A DNA stretch of 64,000 nucleotides from positions 1,864,001 to 1,928,000 of the forward strand of contig NZ_JAUCFJ010000002.1 of the NCBI RefSeq assembly GCF_030348505.1. Direction: 5' to 3'. The stretch comes from Lysinibacillus sp. G4S2. GTDB lineage: Bacteria; Bacillota; Bacilli; Bacillales_A; Planococcaceae. A program made the translations under genes and the position numbers. This document shows, one piece after another, positions 25,344 to 34,247 of this stretch. Below the pieces are notes generated by a model. The model did not search any database and had not been told where the DNA came from. It worked only from the letters and a program-made list of their open reading frames with translations. Numbering within the stretch: the stretch's first letter is position 1; each line of letters starts with the position of its first letter.

Positions 25344-26243
25344 TTAATGAATAGCTTTTTCATGTTCTTGTTTTTTAATAAATCGTAATACATGAATATG
25401 CTCTAATTGAGCAACAAGGTTACCAATCAGAATAAAGCTACCACCAATTATTAATTTTATCGTTATTCCTTCACCGATAAACATCATAGCAAACATAGCT
25501 GCGAAAATTGGCTCTAAAGAAAAAATGAGTCCTGTATGTGTAGCAGAAGTATACTGTTGTGCAACAGCTTGCCCTACGAAGCAAAATGCACTACAAATGA
25601 CACCGAGTCCTATAATGGCAATCCATGAAGTCGTTGTATTTGGAAGTGTTGGTGTTTCAAAAATTAATGTTAATATAAGTGCATAAAGTCCAGCAAAACC
25701 AAGTTGGTATACGCCATAGGAAATTGATTCAACACTTCGTGTAAATGTACTATTTAATAATAAGTAAATCGAATAACATAGTGCAGCGATAGCTATTAAA
25801 ATATCCCCTTTTTGGAAGGAAAGTGAGCCTTGAGCAGTTAAAACAGTAATTCCGATCATTGTGCAAACAATCGCAAAACTAACTGCTCTTGAAGGTAATT
25901 TTTTTTCAATAAAACTACTGAAAATAGGTACTAAGACAACTGTTAGACTTAAAATAAATCCAGCATTTGATACAGAAGTTGTTTCTAATCCGAATAAGCT
26001 GAGAGCGAACACAATGAATAATAGAAACCCTTGAATAGCTGCATATTTTAATGTTTTAGCATCGACTTTCATCATGCGTTTATAAAAGATAATACCTGCT
26101 GCGAAGAATGCGATGATACAACGTAAAGCCACCACATTATAAACTGCCAATGTTTCAAGTCCCATTACCATAAAGGTATAAGATAATCCCCAAAACATTG
26201 TTACAATAACCATCAATAAATTTGCTTTTCCTTGGATACCCAT
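25344..26243 (-). CDS. DMT-family (EamA) transporter
   Basis: A 299-residue protein with ten membrane segments in two EamA repeats, typical of drug/metabolite exporters for amino acids, nucleosides or small metabolites. The ATG at 26243 follows GGTGAG; a GTG at 26252 is less likely. It is transcribed divergently from a LysR-type regulator, 134 bases away, a common arrangement in which the regulator controls the exporter. Substrate unknown. Confidence 0.9.
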   Translation of the reverse strand: MGIQGKANLLMVIVTMFWGLSYTFMVMGLETLAVYNVVALRCIIAFFAAGIIFYKRMMKVDAKTLKYAAIQGFLLFIVFALSLFGLETTSVSNAGFILSLTVVLVPIFSSFIEKKLPSRAVSFAIVCTMIGITVLTAQGSLSFQKGDILIAIAALCYSIYLLLNSTFTRSVESISYGVYQLGFAGLYALILTLIFETPTLPNTTTSWIAIIGLGVICSAFCFVGQAVAQQYTSATHTGLIFSLEPIFAAMFAMMFIGEGITIKLIIGGSFILIGNLVAQLEHIHVLRFIKKQEHEKAIH

Positions 26244-26377
26244 TATGCTCACCTACAATCTGTGTACTAAAACAGTTTTCATATAAAAATTACTATATAT
26301 CTTGTATTGTGATTAGTAAAACGAATGTTTATAATGATTAGTATTAAAAAAATTCATGTATGCAGAGGGAAAAGGCA

Positions 26378-27256
26378 ATGAGTTTAGTGAAATATGAGAT
26401 TTTGAATAAAGTGGCTGAGGTAGCAAGCTTTACAAAAGCAGCAGATGCTTTAGGTTTAACTCAATCTGCTGTAAGTCATGCTGTTTCCAGCTTAGAAAAG
26501 GAATTCGGCTTTGCGCTCATTCATAGAAGTCGAGCGGGTGTCACGTTAACAAGTGAAGGGGATGCAATGCTAAGGGCGATGAGGCATGTCCTTGATGCAG
26601 AGGAACTATTACAACAAGAAGCTGCACACATACTTGGTGTTACTCGTGGAAAAGTACGAATTGGCGTAATTTCAAGCATTTCCTCAAACTGGATGCCAGA
26701 AATTGTCCGTATTATGGACAATCAATTTCCTGGCATACAAGTTGAATTGCGAGAGGGAGACTATTATGAGATTGAACAATGGCTACTGAGTGGAGAGGTG
26801 GATGCTGGGTTTTTAAATGGTCAAAAGTCGGGGCAATTTCAGTATATTGAACTCCAGCAGGATCCATTGCTGTGTATTGTCTCCGATAAAAGTCCGCTTT
26901 ATGATAAAGCGGAAATTGATATAGTGGAACTAGAGGACATGCCATTTATCATGACTTCATATAAAGGGACAAATGATGTAAAAGTACTTTTAGAGCAATA
27001 TCATGTGAAGCCAAATATTCGTTTTGAACTATCGGAAGAGGTAGGGATAATATCGATGATTTCTCACCAACTTGGCATTAGTATTTTACCGAAATTAGTT
27101 ACGAATAACTTACCTCCTACGTTAAAAGCCATTCCTTTAAAACAAGGTGGTTATCGTACAATTGGAATAGCTATGAAACATCAGGCATCACCTGTTACCA
27201 AAAAATTTGCGGAAATATTAAGTTCCTGGTTAAAAGAACAAAATAAGTTCGAGTAA
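26378..27256 (+). CDS. LysR-family transcriptional regulator
   Basis: A 292-residue LysR regulator. The N-terminal helix-turn-helix reads SFTKAADALGLTQSAVSHAVSSLEKEFG, and the periplasmic-binding-like effector domain follows from about residue 90. It lies divergent from the EamA exporter and probably regulates that gene and itself from the shared 134-base gap. The ATG at 26378 with GAGGGAAAAGG upstream is preferred to the extension starting at 26360. Confidence 0.92.
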   Translation: MSLVKYEILNKVAEVASFTKAADALGLTQSAVSHAVSSLEKEFGFALIHRSRAGVTLTSEGDAMLRAMRHVLDAEELLQQEAAHILGVTRGKVRIGVISSISSNWMPEIVRIMDNQFPGIQVELREGDYYEIEQWLLSGEVDAGFLNGQKSGQFQYIELQQDPLLCIVSDKSPLYDKAEIDIVELEDMPFIMTSYKGTNDVKVLLEQYHVKPNIRFELSEEVGIISMISHQLGISILPKLVTNNLPPTLKAIPLKQGGYRTIGIAMKHQASPVTKKFAEILSSWLKEQNKFE

Positions 27257-27364
27257 ACGCTTAGAGGAGATCGACATGCTCTATAAAAACAACATTGAAC
27301 CTTTACATAGCATTACGTAAAATAGTATTTGTATATTTATCTTCATTCAGCAGATGAATGCAAT

Positions 27365-27534
27365 TTTAATTACTTTTTCAGGGGGTGTCCAAACACCTAC
27401 TGAAATAGGGGATCTCAGTCTAAGAACGCCACGTCCTGTGGCAATTTATCTGCGCGAAAGCGAAGCGTCAGCGGCAAATGTTTTCTGTAGCGAACGCGAA
27501 GCAACAGCTACAATTACGCCAAGGCGAAATTGAT
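27365..27534. repeat. Composite repeat: family A ends enclosing family F units
   Basis: The left end ACTTTTTCAGGGGGTGTCCAAACACC and the right end CAATTACGCCAAGGCGAAATTGATT are family A modules. Between them (about 27450-27515) lie two family F units (GCGCGAAAGCGAAGCGTCAGC and AGCGAACGCGAAGCAACAGC). It fills most of 27257-27552. Confidence 0.75.
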
Positions 27535-27552
27535 TAGAAAAAAGGTGATTGT

Positions 27553-28227
27553 ATGGGGACATTACGAGGTAAGACCGTACTCATTACAAGTGGGGGAACA
27601 CTTGAAAAATGGGATCGTGTGCGTGGACATACGAATTTATCAAAAGGATCGATGGGCTGTTATTTAGCTGAGGCGGCACTAGAGGCTGGGGCAAACGTAT
27701 TGTATATGCATGGTTATTTCGCACAGCTACCGACGAATAAAGATAAAATGCGTACCATTCGATTTGAAGGTATTGAAGATTTAGGCGAGAAAGTTCGACA
27801 TGCTGTTCAGGAAGAACAGGTGGATATCGTTGTAATGGCTGCTGCTGGTTCTGATTGGCTCATTGACAAAGTATATGACCAATCAGGGAATTTAATGGAG
27901 GAAGCAGGTAAAATGCCTTCTGACGAGCCACCTATCATTCACTTTAAAAAAGCGCCTAAAATATTAGGGCAAATAAAAAAGTGGCAGCCGAATGTTACTT
28001 TAGTGGGCTTTAAACTCGAGGCGACAGATGATGAGGAGTTTTTACTGTCCCGCGCACGTCTAAGGATGGAATCGGCGAACGCTCAATTTATGGTAGCAAA
28101 TAGCTCGCAGTCATTATATGGTGGAGATGAGCCACATTGGATTGTACCTGCTGAAGGCGAACCACTAAAGGTTATGGGCAAGCAAGATACAGCAAAAGCA
28201 TTAATGGATTTATTACAAAATAAATAG
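27553..28227 (+). CDS. CoaB-like phosphopantothenate-cysteine ligase domain protein
   Basis: A 224-residue protein with the DNA/pantothenate-metabolism flavoprotein fold of CoaB. TSGGTLEKWDRVRGHTN resembles the nucleotide-binding start of stand-alone CoaB (TSGGTxExIDxVRxITN), followed by KGSMGCYLAEAAL; AAAGSDW corresponds to AAVSDY and VGFKLEA to VGFKAET. CoaB joins 4'-phosphopantothenate and cysteine in CoA synthesis. Bacillaceae normally carry a fused CoaBC, so this may be a paralogue with a changed substrate. The start follows AAAGGTGA. Confidence 0.8.
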   Translation: MGTLRGKTVLITSGGTLEKWDRVRGHTNLSKGSMGCYLAEAALEAGANVLYMHGYFAQLPTNKDKMRTIRFEGIEDLGEKVRHAVQEEQVDIVVMAAAGSDWLIDKVYDQSGNLMEEAGKMPSDEPPIIHFKKAPKILGQIKKWQPNVTLVGFKLEATDDEEFLLSRARLRMESANAQFMVANSSQSLYGGDEPHWIVPAEGEPLKVMGKQDTAKALMDLLQNK

Positions 28228-28231
28228 AGCG

Positions 28232-28269
28232 AAAACTGTGTAGAGGCAATAAATCTGCACAGTTTTTTT
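28232..28269 (+). terminator. Terminator after the CoaB-like gene
   Basis: AAAACTGTG and CACAGTTTT form a 9-base stem followed by T7. Confidence 0.85.
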
Positions 28270-28344
28270 GTTTTATAAAATGATTTAGTAGGTGTTTGAT
28301 TAACCATTTTTATTCACTCATTAGAAGGCTTTGATTTCCGCTAC

Positions 28345-28590
28345 GGGCTACTCGCTTTGCCGCTGACGCTTCGCTTTCGCGCAGATAAAACATTTGCCGC
28401 TGACGCTTCGCTTTCGCGCAGATAAAACATTTGCCGCTGACGCTTCGCTTTCGCGCAGAGCAAGGCTTCCTGCGGGCGAGCGTCGAGCCGCTTCCTTCGC
28501 TTTGTTGCTGTCGCTTCGCTTTCGCACAGAAAACATTCGCTTCGTGCAGGGTCTCGTCTGTCTCGCTTTCCCGCAGGAGTCGAGTAGCCC
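28345..28590. repeat. Family F minisatellite bounded by an inverted repeat
   Basis: GGGCTACTCG (28345-28354) and CGAGTAGCCC (28581-28590) enclose three tandem copies of a roughly 37-bp unit (TTGCCGCTGACGCTTCGCTTTCGCGCAGATAAAACAT type) and a fourth diverged one near 28500-28535. The right part includes CGCTTTCCCGCAGGAGTC, which resembles a widespread Bacillaceae intergenic repeat. Open frames here exist on both strands and are a by-product of composition. Confidence 0.8.
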
Positions 28591-28750
28591 TACACTACAA
28601 TCAATTAAAATGGAAATTCATTGGCATTATAGCAACAAAAAAATACTTTTTATCGCTCAATAATAAAGCTATTTTTTCCTAATCAACACGCCTGATGATT
28701 TAGATTATTAATCACTAAACGGTAGGCAAAAAATGGAGGGGGCATACATT

Positions 28751-28801
28751 ATGATTTTTGAAAATGCATATGATTCAGTATTAAGTGATGTTGAAACATA
28801 G
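28751..28801 (+). other. Short 16-codon reading frame with a ribosome site (doubtful)
   Basis: ATGGAGGGGGC is followed by an ATG at 28751 and 16 codons (MIFENAYDSVLSDVET) before TAG. The ribosome site is good, but the peptide matches no family I recall. It may be the start of a lost gene. The remainder of 28591-28955 shows nothing recognisable. Confidence 0.25.
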
Positions 28802-28955
28802 TTCTCGAATAATGCTCTTCATTGAGTTCACATCCTTCTAATAAAAAACTTAAGTAATTCAATACTATCCATTGGCATAAATGAATACTAAAATGTTCAA
28901 AATACTCCTTTTTACTTAATTACAAAGTATTCAGCTAGGATTTATAATATTTATA

Positions 28956-28982
28956 TTGACAATAGGTTTTCTGAATTATAAA
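28956..28982 (+). promoter_or_regulatory. SigA-type promoter of the SAM-I-like leader
   Basis: TTGACA (28956-28961) and TATAAA (28977-28982) with a 15-base spacer, slightly short, about 20 bases before the leader RNA. Confidence 0.55.
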
Positions 28983-29002
28983 ATTCTTTCTAAGAAACGT
29001 AA

Positions 29003-29110
29003 TACTCTTATCGAGAGAGGTGAAGGGACTTGGTCCAGCCTCGGCAACTGTTAGTGTAGGTGCCAAATCCAACAGGGCAATCTGATTGGGGGCATAAAAC
29101 GATTGATGCG
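29003..29110 (+). promoter_or_regulatory. SAM-I (S-box)-like riboswitch, divergent
   Basis: The leader shows the S-box core: CTCTTATCGAGAG, GGTGAAGGGACTTGG, AGCCTCGGCAACT and GGTGCCAAATCC in order. P2a (GAGG 29017-29020 with CCTC 29039-29042), P2b (GGG with TCC) and the pseudoknot (loop TTGG 29030-29033 with CCAA 29069-29072) can form; the usual CTGG/CCAG pairing is replaced by compensating bases. The GA-rich strand between P2b and P2a that makes the kink-turn is almost absent. The 3' strand of P1 is also poor. It precedes yezD by about 48 bases. The genes regulated by this class concern sulphur metabolism. Confidence 0.72.
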
Positions 29111-29157
29111 TTGGCCTCTTATGAACAAAAAGTATGAAAAAAAGAAGGGGGGATCGG

Positions 29158-29313
29158 ATGACTCAACAGGTAAAGATCGATGACAAAAAGCTAGAGGCAA
29201 TTGCAAAGGCAATTCAAAATTTAGAATTTGGAGAAGTGCACATTACGATTCAAGATGGTGTCATTGTTCAAATTAACAGACTTGAAAAACAGAGATTCCC
29301 ACAGAAAAAGTAA
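29158..29313 (+). CDS. yezD: YezD-family small protein (DUF2292)
   Basis: A 51-residue protein matching the DUF2292/YezD family, whose core is a short strand pair here reading ITIQDGVIVQINRLEKQR (residues 28-45). Family members lie beside sulphate-assimilation or cysteine/methionine genes in Firmicutes, and their function is unknown. AAGAAGGGGGGA precedes the ATG at 29158. The SAM-I-like leader directly upstream fits a sulphur-related role. No other sulphur gene is adjacent; a terminator follows at once. Confidence 0.82.
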   Translation: MTQQVKIDDKKLEAIAKAIQNLEFGEVHITIQDGVIVQINRLEKQRFPQKK

Positions 29314-29343
29314 ACAGTGTGATGACTGTTGCCTAGATATTTG

Positions 29344-29391
29344 AAAGCCACAAAGAAAGCAGGATTGTTCTCTCCTCTTATTTGTGGCTTT
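29344..29391 (+). terminator. Terminator after yezD
   Basis: AAAGCCACAAA and TTTGTGGCTTT form perfect 11-base arms; the T tract after it is short. Nothing else is recognised up to 29560. Confidence 0.7.
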
Positions 29392-29560
29392 AATTTGTAG
29401 TTAGTTAAAGGAGTTGGTTAAGGATATAGGTCCTGTTGAGCGGTATTTCGTTAAAAATGAATATACAACTTTTTAAATAGCCACTTAATAAAAAATATCT
29501 AGGCTAATAGAGTTTCATAAATTTGAGTATGGCTAAATAGTCGGCAATTTTATATGATAC

Positions 29561-29599
29561 AAAAAAACAGGATGGATTACGATGAATCATCCTGTTTTT
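29561..29599. terminator. Terminator of the flavin reductase gene
   Basis: AAAAACAGGATG and CATCCTGTTTTT form a 12-base stem with A-rich left and T-rich right flanks, usable from both sides. Confidence 0.85.
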
Positions 29600-29631
29600 C
29601 TTGTATGCTACTTGCTTATGAAGATAGTGTC

Positions 29632-30120
29632 CTAGTCATAAAAGCTTTTAGGGATTTCACCAATATGTCTACGATGATAGAGTAAAGGCTCCTTTTGTGC
29701 ATTATCAATTTCTAGGACTTGCCCAATAAATATCGTATGGTCTCCTGCATCGATTTGTTGAAATGTTGTGCATTGTAAAGTGGCTACAGTATCGTGTAAA
29801 ATCGGTAGACCGTGAACAGAAGTTGACCACTTTGCCTGAGCAAAACGATCTGGGATTTTACTTGAGAATAGTGAACATAAATGTTCTTGATTGCTCGCTA
29901 AAATATTCACAGCAAACTTTTCGGCTGCTGTAAAATATGGATGAAGCTGTGATTTTTTATCGAGCGACCATAAAATAAGGAGTGGATCTATGGAAACTGA
30001 CGCAAAGGAATTGACAGTTAAGCCAATAGGTTCATCAGTGTCATTACAAGCTGTGACAACCGTGACGCCTGTTGGATAATTACCTAATGCAAGTTTAAAA
30101 GCAGCTACTTTGTCTGTCAT
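29632..30120 (-). CDS. Flavin reductase family protein (HpaC-like)
   Basis: A 162-residue FMN-binding split-barrel protein. The N-terminal GNYPTGVTVVTA and the GLTVNSFASVSIDPLLILWSL segment are typical of NAD(P)H:flavin reductases that feed reduced flavin to monooxygenases (HpaC and relatives). AEKFAVNILA follows in the central barrel. No monooxygenase partner is adjacent. The ATG at 30120 follows AGAGGTGATT; an upstream in-frame start at 30129 overlaps that site. Confidence 0.9.
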   Translation of the reverse strand: MTDKVAAFKLALGNYPTGVTVVTACNDTDEPIGLTVNSFASVSIDPLLILWSLDKKSQLHPYFTAAEKFAVNILASNQEHLCSLFSSKIPDRFAQAKWSTSVHGLPILHDTVATLQCTTFQQIDAGDHTIFIGQVLEIDNAQKEPLLYHRRHIGEIPKSFYD

Positions 30121-30320
30121 TCTAATCACCTCTTGTTATTTTATGCGAATATACCATTGATTGATGGAAATGAAAAACTTTTTTTGATTAACCATCTGCA
30201 TAGAAATTATTTTGTTGCCGAGCATCGCTGTTTAATAATTGTAATATTCCTAATTTCATTTTAAACCAACAAAACTAACAGGTAAAGTATATAATGGAGG
30301 GTAAAAAGGGGGTTTAGTCA

Positions 30321-31106
30321 ATGACTTTATATTTTGACCATCTGGTTCACCAAGTTCAATCACCAGAGAATACAAAGATTTTCTTAAACAAACGCAATAT
30401 CCATACAATTAACGGTGGTCAACATACAATGTGGGGGACATATAATACGTTAAGCTACTTTGGATTAAACTATATTGAACAAATAGCAATCTATGATCGT
30501 AATTTATTTGAAAATGCAGCGAATTTACCTTATTCCCTACACTATACGTTTAAGCGTGCGAATGAGCGCTATGGCTTTTCACGAATTGCATTACGTACGA
30601 AAAATATTGAAGAAGAAGGACAACGTTTGCGTGCACTTGGTTTTGAAGTGTATGGTCCTGATGCTTGTAGTCGAACTAGACCAGATGGCTCCGTGGTAGA
30701 ATGGAAGCTATTGCATTTTGGGAAGCCTGGGCAGGCAATTGATTTTCCATTTTTGATTGAGTGGGCTGATGAAGATAAGGAACGTGTTGCACAATTAAAA
30801 GCAAGTGGAGCCATTGATACGAAACAATCGATTACGATGGAATCCGTGCAATTTTATGTAGAAGATGTGAAAGCTACCGTAAAGTTATGGCAGGAAATAT
30901 TTCAATTACCAGAGCCTGAGCAACATGCACAATTTATTTCCTTACAATTACCGAATATTCGCCTAGATTTTTATGAAGAAGTCGCTGCAGCTACTATGAC
31001 GCTTGGTCATTTACATGAAGGACCATTTGGGGTGACATTTAAAGATACTGATAGAACGAAGGAAACGCTAGTTTTTCCAGCTGCTTTTTATTGGATCAAT
31101 CGTTGA
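30321..31106 (+). CDS. VOC-superfamily protein (glyoxalase-like domain)
   Basis: A 261-residue protein with two vicinal-oxygen-chelate modules. The N-terminal FDHLVHQV has the usual first metal-ligand His. The central segment EEGQRLRALGFEVYGP and the second VQFYVEDVKATVKLWQEIF repeat the beta-alpha-beta-beta-beta pattern. It matches the glyoxalase-like (PF13468) group common in Bacillales, of unknown substrate. It is transcribed divergently from the flavin reductase gene. GGAGGGTAAAAAGGGG lies upstream. Confidence 0.85.
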   Translation: MTLYFDHLVHQVQSPENTKIFLNKRNIHTINGGQHTMWGTYNTLSYFGLNYIEQIAIYDRNLFENAANLPYSLHYTFKRANERYGFSRIALRTKNIEEEGQRLRALGFEVYGPDACSRTRPDGSVVEWKLLHFGKPGQAIDFPFLIEWADEDKERVAQLKASGAIDTKQSITMESVQFYVEDVKATVKLWQEIFQLPEPEQHAQFISLQLPNIRLDFYEEVAAATMTLGHLHEGPFGVTFKDTDRTKETLVFPAAFYWINR

Positions 31107-31157
31107 CGCTTGCGTATAGAAGACGAAGCAGTACTAATAAAAATAAAAGCATTTGAA

Positions 31158-31190
31158 AAAGGAGCCGTTCATCTATCGAACAGCTCCTTT
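31158..31190. terminator. Bidirectional terminator between VOC and cold-shock genes
   Basis: AAAGGAGCCGTTC and GAACAGCTCCTTT form a 13-base stem with one mismatch, located between two converging stop codons. Confidence 0.8.
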
Positions 31191-31195
31191 GTTAC

Positions 31196-31396
31196 TTATA
31201 ATTTCATAACATTTGACGCCTGTGGTCCGCGATTGCCTTCTACTACATCAAATGATACCTTTTGACCTTCTTCAAGTGTACGGAAGCCTTCCTCTTGGAT
31301 GCCCGTAAAATGTACAAATACATCTTCTCCATCATCACATTCAATAAAGCCATAACCTTTTTCGCTATTGAACCATTTTACGATTCCTTGTTGCAT
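31196..31396 (-). CDS. Cold-shock protein
   Basis: A 66-residue single OB-fold RNA chaperone. RNP1 appears as KGYGFIE and RNP2 as VFVHF; the N-terminal [14 protein letters not shown] is the family signature. Such proteins melt RNA structure during cold or stationary phase. ATGs at 31402 and 31396 are in frame; 31396 has the better distance from GGAGG and gives the canonical length. A second paralogue lies at 33583-33783. Confidence 0.95.
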   Translation of the reverse strand: MQQGIVKWFNSEKGYGFIECDDGEDVFVHFTGIQEEGFRTLEEGQKVSFDVVEGNRGPQASNVMKL

Positions 31397-31609
31397 AAGC
31401 ATTCGCCTCCAATGCGCTTGAATGTAGTACTAAATCAATTAAGTCGTGACATAACCTGCGAAAATGTGAAAAAATGCATTTTCACTTAGAACATACATGA
31501 ATTGAGCTAAGTTGTCAATTGATTGTCGAAATGCTTGGATAACTAATTATGATTTCTTACACAAAAAAGTCTATAATGGAATTTAACAACATAGAAAGTA
31601 GGGTGTCAA

Positions 31610-33289
31610 ATGACAACGAAAAATCAACCTTTAACAGATCTAGAAATCGCTAGTCAAGCAGTTATGATGCCTATTACAGAAATAGCGAAAGCTGCAGGTA
31701 TTTCAGAGGATGCACTTGAACAGTATGGTCGCTACAAAGCAAAAATTGATCCATTAAAAATAACAACTCACGGTGAGGACGCAAAGGTTGTACTAGTAAC
31801 TGCCATTAGTCCAACTCCAGCAGGTGAAGGGAAATCAACCGTAACAGTTGGACTTGCTGACGCACTTCATCAATTGAATAAAAATGTTGTTGTTGCTTTA
31901 CGTGAGCCGTCACTCGGCCCTGTAATGGGTGTAAAAGGTGGCGCAACAGGTGGCGGATATGCACAAGTTGTACCTATGGAAGATATTAATTTGCATTTCA
32001 CGGGCGATCTTCACGCTATTTCGACAGCGAATAACGCATTATCTGCTTTTATTGATAATCATATTCACCAAGGAAATGCTTTAAACATTGATCCTCGTCG
32101 TATTATTTGGAAGCGTGTAATGGATTTAAATGATCGTGCCCTTCGTAAAGTAGTTGTGGGTCTAGGCGGTCCAGTGCAAGGGATGCCACGTGAAGACGGC
32201 TTCGATATTACTGTTGCATCAGAAATTATGGCTGTCTTCTGTTTAGCGACAAGCATTGAAGATTTACGCGAGCGCATAGCTAGCATCGTCATCGGTTACA
32301 CATTTGAGCGTGAGCCTGTCTTTGTGCGTGATTTACAAGTAGAAGGTGCTCTAACATTATTATTAAAAGATGCCTTCAAGCCTAACTTAGTACAAACATT
32401 AGAAGGAACACCTGCCATTATTCATGGTGGTCCATTTGCCAATATTGCCCACGGCTGTAATTCGATTATGGCGACACAAACAGCTCGTAAGCTAGCTGAT
32501 ATTGTTGTGACAGAAGCGGGCTTCGGCTCAGATTTAGGTGCTGAAAAGTTCATGAACATTAAAGCACGTAAAGCAGGCTTCAAGCCAAGTGCCGTTGTCG
32601 TTGTAGCAACGATTCGTGCATTAAAAATGCATGGTGGTGTACCGAAAACAGCGCTTGTTGGTGAAAATGTTGAAGCACTTTTACAAGGAATTGAAAATTT
32701 AGCTAAACACGTCGAGACGGTTCGTACATTTGGCGTTGAACCGATTATCGCGTTAAATCGTTTTATTACGGACACAGAGGCTGAGTTAGAAGCGGTTCTT
32801 AACTGGTGTCAAGAAAATCATGTTCGTATTGCTCGTACAAATGTTTGGGAAGAGGGCGGAAAAGGTGGTCTAGCTCTAGCAGAACAAGTGTTAGCTGTAC
32901 TTGAGGAGGAAAATAATTTCTCACCTTTATATAATGTAACAGAATCTATTGAGGAAAAAGTACGTACTATCGTGCAAAAAGTATATGGTGGGAAAGACGT
33001 TCAATTTACCGACCAAGCGAAAAAACAAATCGCCCAAATTGAAAAATTCGGCTGGGATTCAATGCCGATCTGTATGGCAAAAACACAATACTCTTTATCC
33101 GACCAACCAAGTTTACTCGGTCGTCCAGAAGGCTTTACAATCACCATTCGTGAAGTAATCCCTAAGTTAGGTGCGGGCTTCTTAGTTTGCTTAACAGGGG
33201 ATATTATGACAATGCCGGGATTACCAAAGGCACCTGCAGCATTGCGTATGGATGTTGATAGTGAAGGACATGCGGTAGGATTGTTCTAA
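31610..33289 (+). CDS. fhs: Formate-tetrahydrofolate ligase
   Basis: A 559-residue ATP-dependent enzyme joining formate to tetrahydrofolate, giving 10-formyl-THF for purine and formyl-methionine synthesis. TPAGEGKST is the nucleotide loop, and the segments [18 protein letters not shown] and [11 protein letters not shown] are diagnostic of the family. Length matches the usual 555-560 residues. The start follows AGTAGGGTG. It stands alone between two cold-shock genes and has its own terminator. Confidence 0.97.
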   Translation: MTTKNQPLTDLEIASQAVMMPITEIAKAAGISEDALEQYGRYKAKIDPLKITTHGEDAKVVLVTAISPTPAGEGKSTVTVGLADALHQLNKNVVVALREPSLGPVMGVKGGATGGGYAQVVPMEDINLHFTGDLHAISTANNALSAFIDNHIHQGNALNIDPRRIIWKRVMDLNDRALRKVVVGLGGPVQGMPREDGFDITVASEIMAVFCLATSIEDLRERIASIVIGYTFEREPVFVRDLQVEGALTLLLKDAFKPNLVQTLEGTPAIIHGGPFANIAHGCNSIMATQTARKLADIVVTEAGFGSDLGAEKFMNIKARKAGFKPSAVVVVATIRALKMHGGVPKTALVGENVEALLQGIENLAKHVETVRTFGVEPIIALNRFITDTEAELEAVLNWCQENHVRIARTNVWEEGGKGGLALAEQVLAVLEEENNFSPLYNVTESIEEKVRTIVQKVYGGKDVQFTDQAKKQIAQIEKFGWDSMPICMAKTQYSLSDQPSLLGRPEGFTITIREVIPKLGAGFLVCLTGDIMTMPGLPKAPAALRMDVDSEGHAVGLF

Positions 33290-33333
33290 ATAGGATTTGT
33301 ATTTATGATTAGTAGAAAATATTAAATGTACAG

Positions 33334-33370
33334 AAGCTGCTCTTATAAGTTATAAAGAGCAGCTTTTTTT
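33334..33370 (+). terminator. Terminator of fhs
   Basis: AAGCTGCTCTT and AAGAGCAGCTT form perfect 11-base arms ending in T7. Confidence 0.9.
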
Positions 33371-33409
33371 ATGAATGTACTATTGATAAAATAAAATTTG
33401 TTTTTGTAC

Positions 33410-33438
33410 TAGACAAGTATGATTTTTTATTATATATT
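33410..33438 (+). promoter_or_regulatory. Promoter upstream of the cold-shock leader hairpin
   Basis: TAGACA (33410-33415) and TATATT (33433-33438) are separated by 17 bases. A second candidate, TTGTAA-N17-TATAAA (33517-33545), lies closer to the gene and overlaps the right arm of the hairpin. Confidence 0.55.
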
Positions 33439-33472
33439 ATATGTAATAAAATTATTTACAAGAAAAACAAAG

Positions 33473-33537
33473 AATTCACATATTACAAAGAGTAATCGTG
33501 TTTTGTTAGATACTTTTTGTAATATGTGAATTTTTTT
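33473..33537 (+). terminator. Terminator-like hairpin inside the cold-shock leader
   Basis: Perfect 17-base arms (33473-33489 and 33516-33532) enclose a 26-base loop and run into a T-rich tract. It lies after the fhs terminator and a promoter and 46 bases before the cold-shock start codon. It could be an attenuator for that gene or the terminator of a short RNA of about 90 bases. Confidence 0.8.
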
Positions 33538-33582
33538 CTTATAAAATGGTTTTATTTAATACGATTAATGGAGGTCATTTAA

Positions 33583-33783
33583 ATGACACAAGGTACAGTA
33601 AAATGGTTTAACTCAGAAAAAGGTTTTGGATTCATCGAAGTAGAAGGCGGAAACGACGTATTCGCTCACTTCTCAGCTATCCAAGGTGACGGTTTCAAAA
33701 CACTTGAAGAAGGCCAAAAAGTTGAATTCTCAGTAGAAGAAGGCCCACGTGGACCACAAGCTACAAACATCGTTAAACTTTAA
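33583..33783 (+). CDS. Cold-shock protein (second copy)
   Basis: A 66-residue OB-fold cold-shock protein with [16 protein letters not shown] (RNP1) and VFAHFSAI (RNP2). Codon choice is heavily biased toward C-ending, highly expressed codons, unlike the other copy. AATGGAGGTC precedes the ATG. Its leader contains a large terminator-like hairpin and two candidate promoters, suggesting regulated leader transcription. A strong terminator follows. Confidence 0.96.
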   Translation: MTQGTVKWFNSEKGFGFIEVEGGNDVFAHFSAIQGDGFKTLEEGQKVEFSVEEGPRGPQATNIVKL

Positions 33784-33837
33784 TTTTTAATAATGTAATC
33801 ATAAGAAAGAGGTATCCTTTCAGTAGAATACCTTCTC

Positions 33838-33880
33838 AAAAGTCGACAAAGTTGTTTTTTCAACTTTGTCGACTTTTTTT
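33838..33880 (+). terminator. Strong terminator after the second cold-shock gene
   Basis: AAAAGTCGACAAAGTTG and CAACTTTGTCGACTTTT are perfect 17-base arms with a 6-base T loop and a T tract. A smaller AGAGGTAT/ATACCTTCT hairpin precedes it (about 33807-33835). Confidence 0.92.
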
Positions 33881-34049
33881 GCTTCTTTGGAAATAAAGAA
33901 TTCAGCTATTAATAGCTGTGAATCTTAATAATTTGCTTCAAAAACCTTTTATCTACAATTTAAGTTGCTTCTTTTAGCAAAAATTATAGTGAAGAATTTC
34001 TTGATGAAGTTAAAAAAATGGCAGTTTACTCAAAGATTGATCAAAAAAA

Positions 34050-34247
34050 TTAAGCTCCATAATGAATAAGTAGAAAACTAGCTAACCATAACAGAACGGC
34101 AATTCGAATGATTAAATACATAGTATATTCAAAGTAAGAAAGTTTTCTTTCGCGCTTTAAATTTTTAAGAAGTCTTACGGAAATAACTGAACATAAGAGT
34201 AGGACTGCTATAGATAATTGATATATGTTTTCTAACAGGTCATTCAC
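34050..34247 (-). CDS. Small hypothetical membrane protein (65 aa)
   Basis: Two hydrophobic segments (about residues 11-27 and 44-62) separated by a strongly basic loop (RLLKNLKRERK). The GTG start at 34247 follows AGAGGATG with good spacing, which is the main reason to accept it. No family is recognised and no neighbour suggests a role. Confidence 0.5.
   Translation of the reverse strand: MNDLLENIYQLSIAVLLLCSVISVRLLKNLKRERKLSYFEYTMYLIIRIAVLLWLASFLLIHYGA

Noticed and set aside
28348-28682. Overlapping open frames on both strands near the CoaB-like gene
   Set aside because: They lie wholly within the minisatellite, overlap one another and have no ribosome site.
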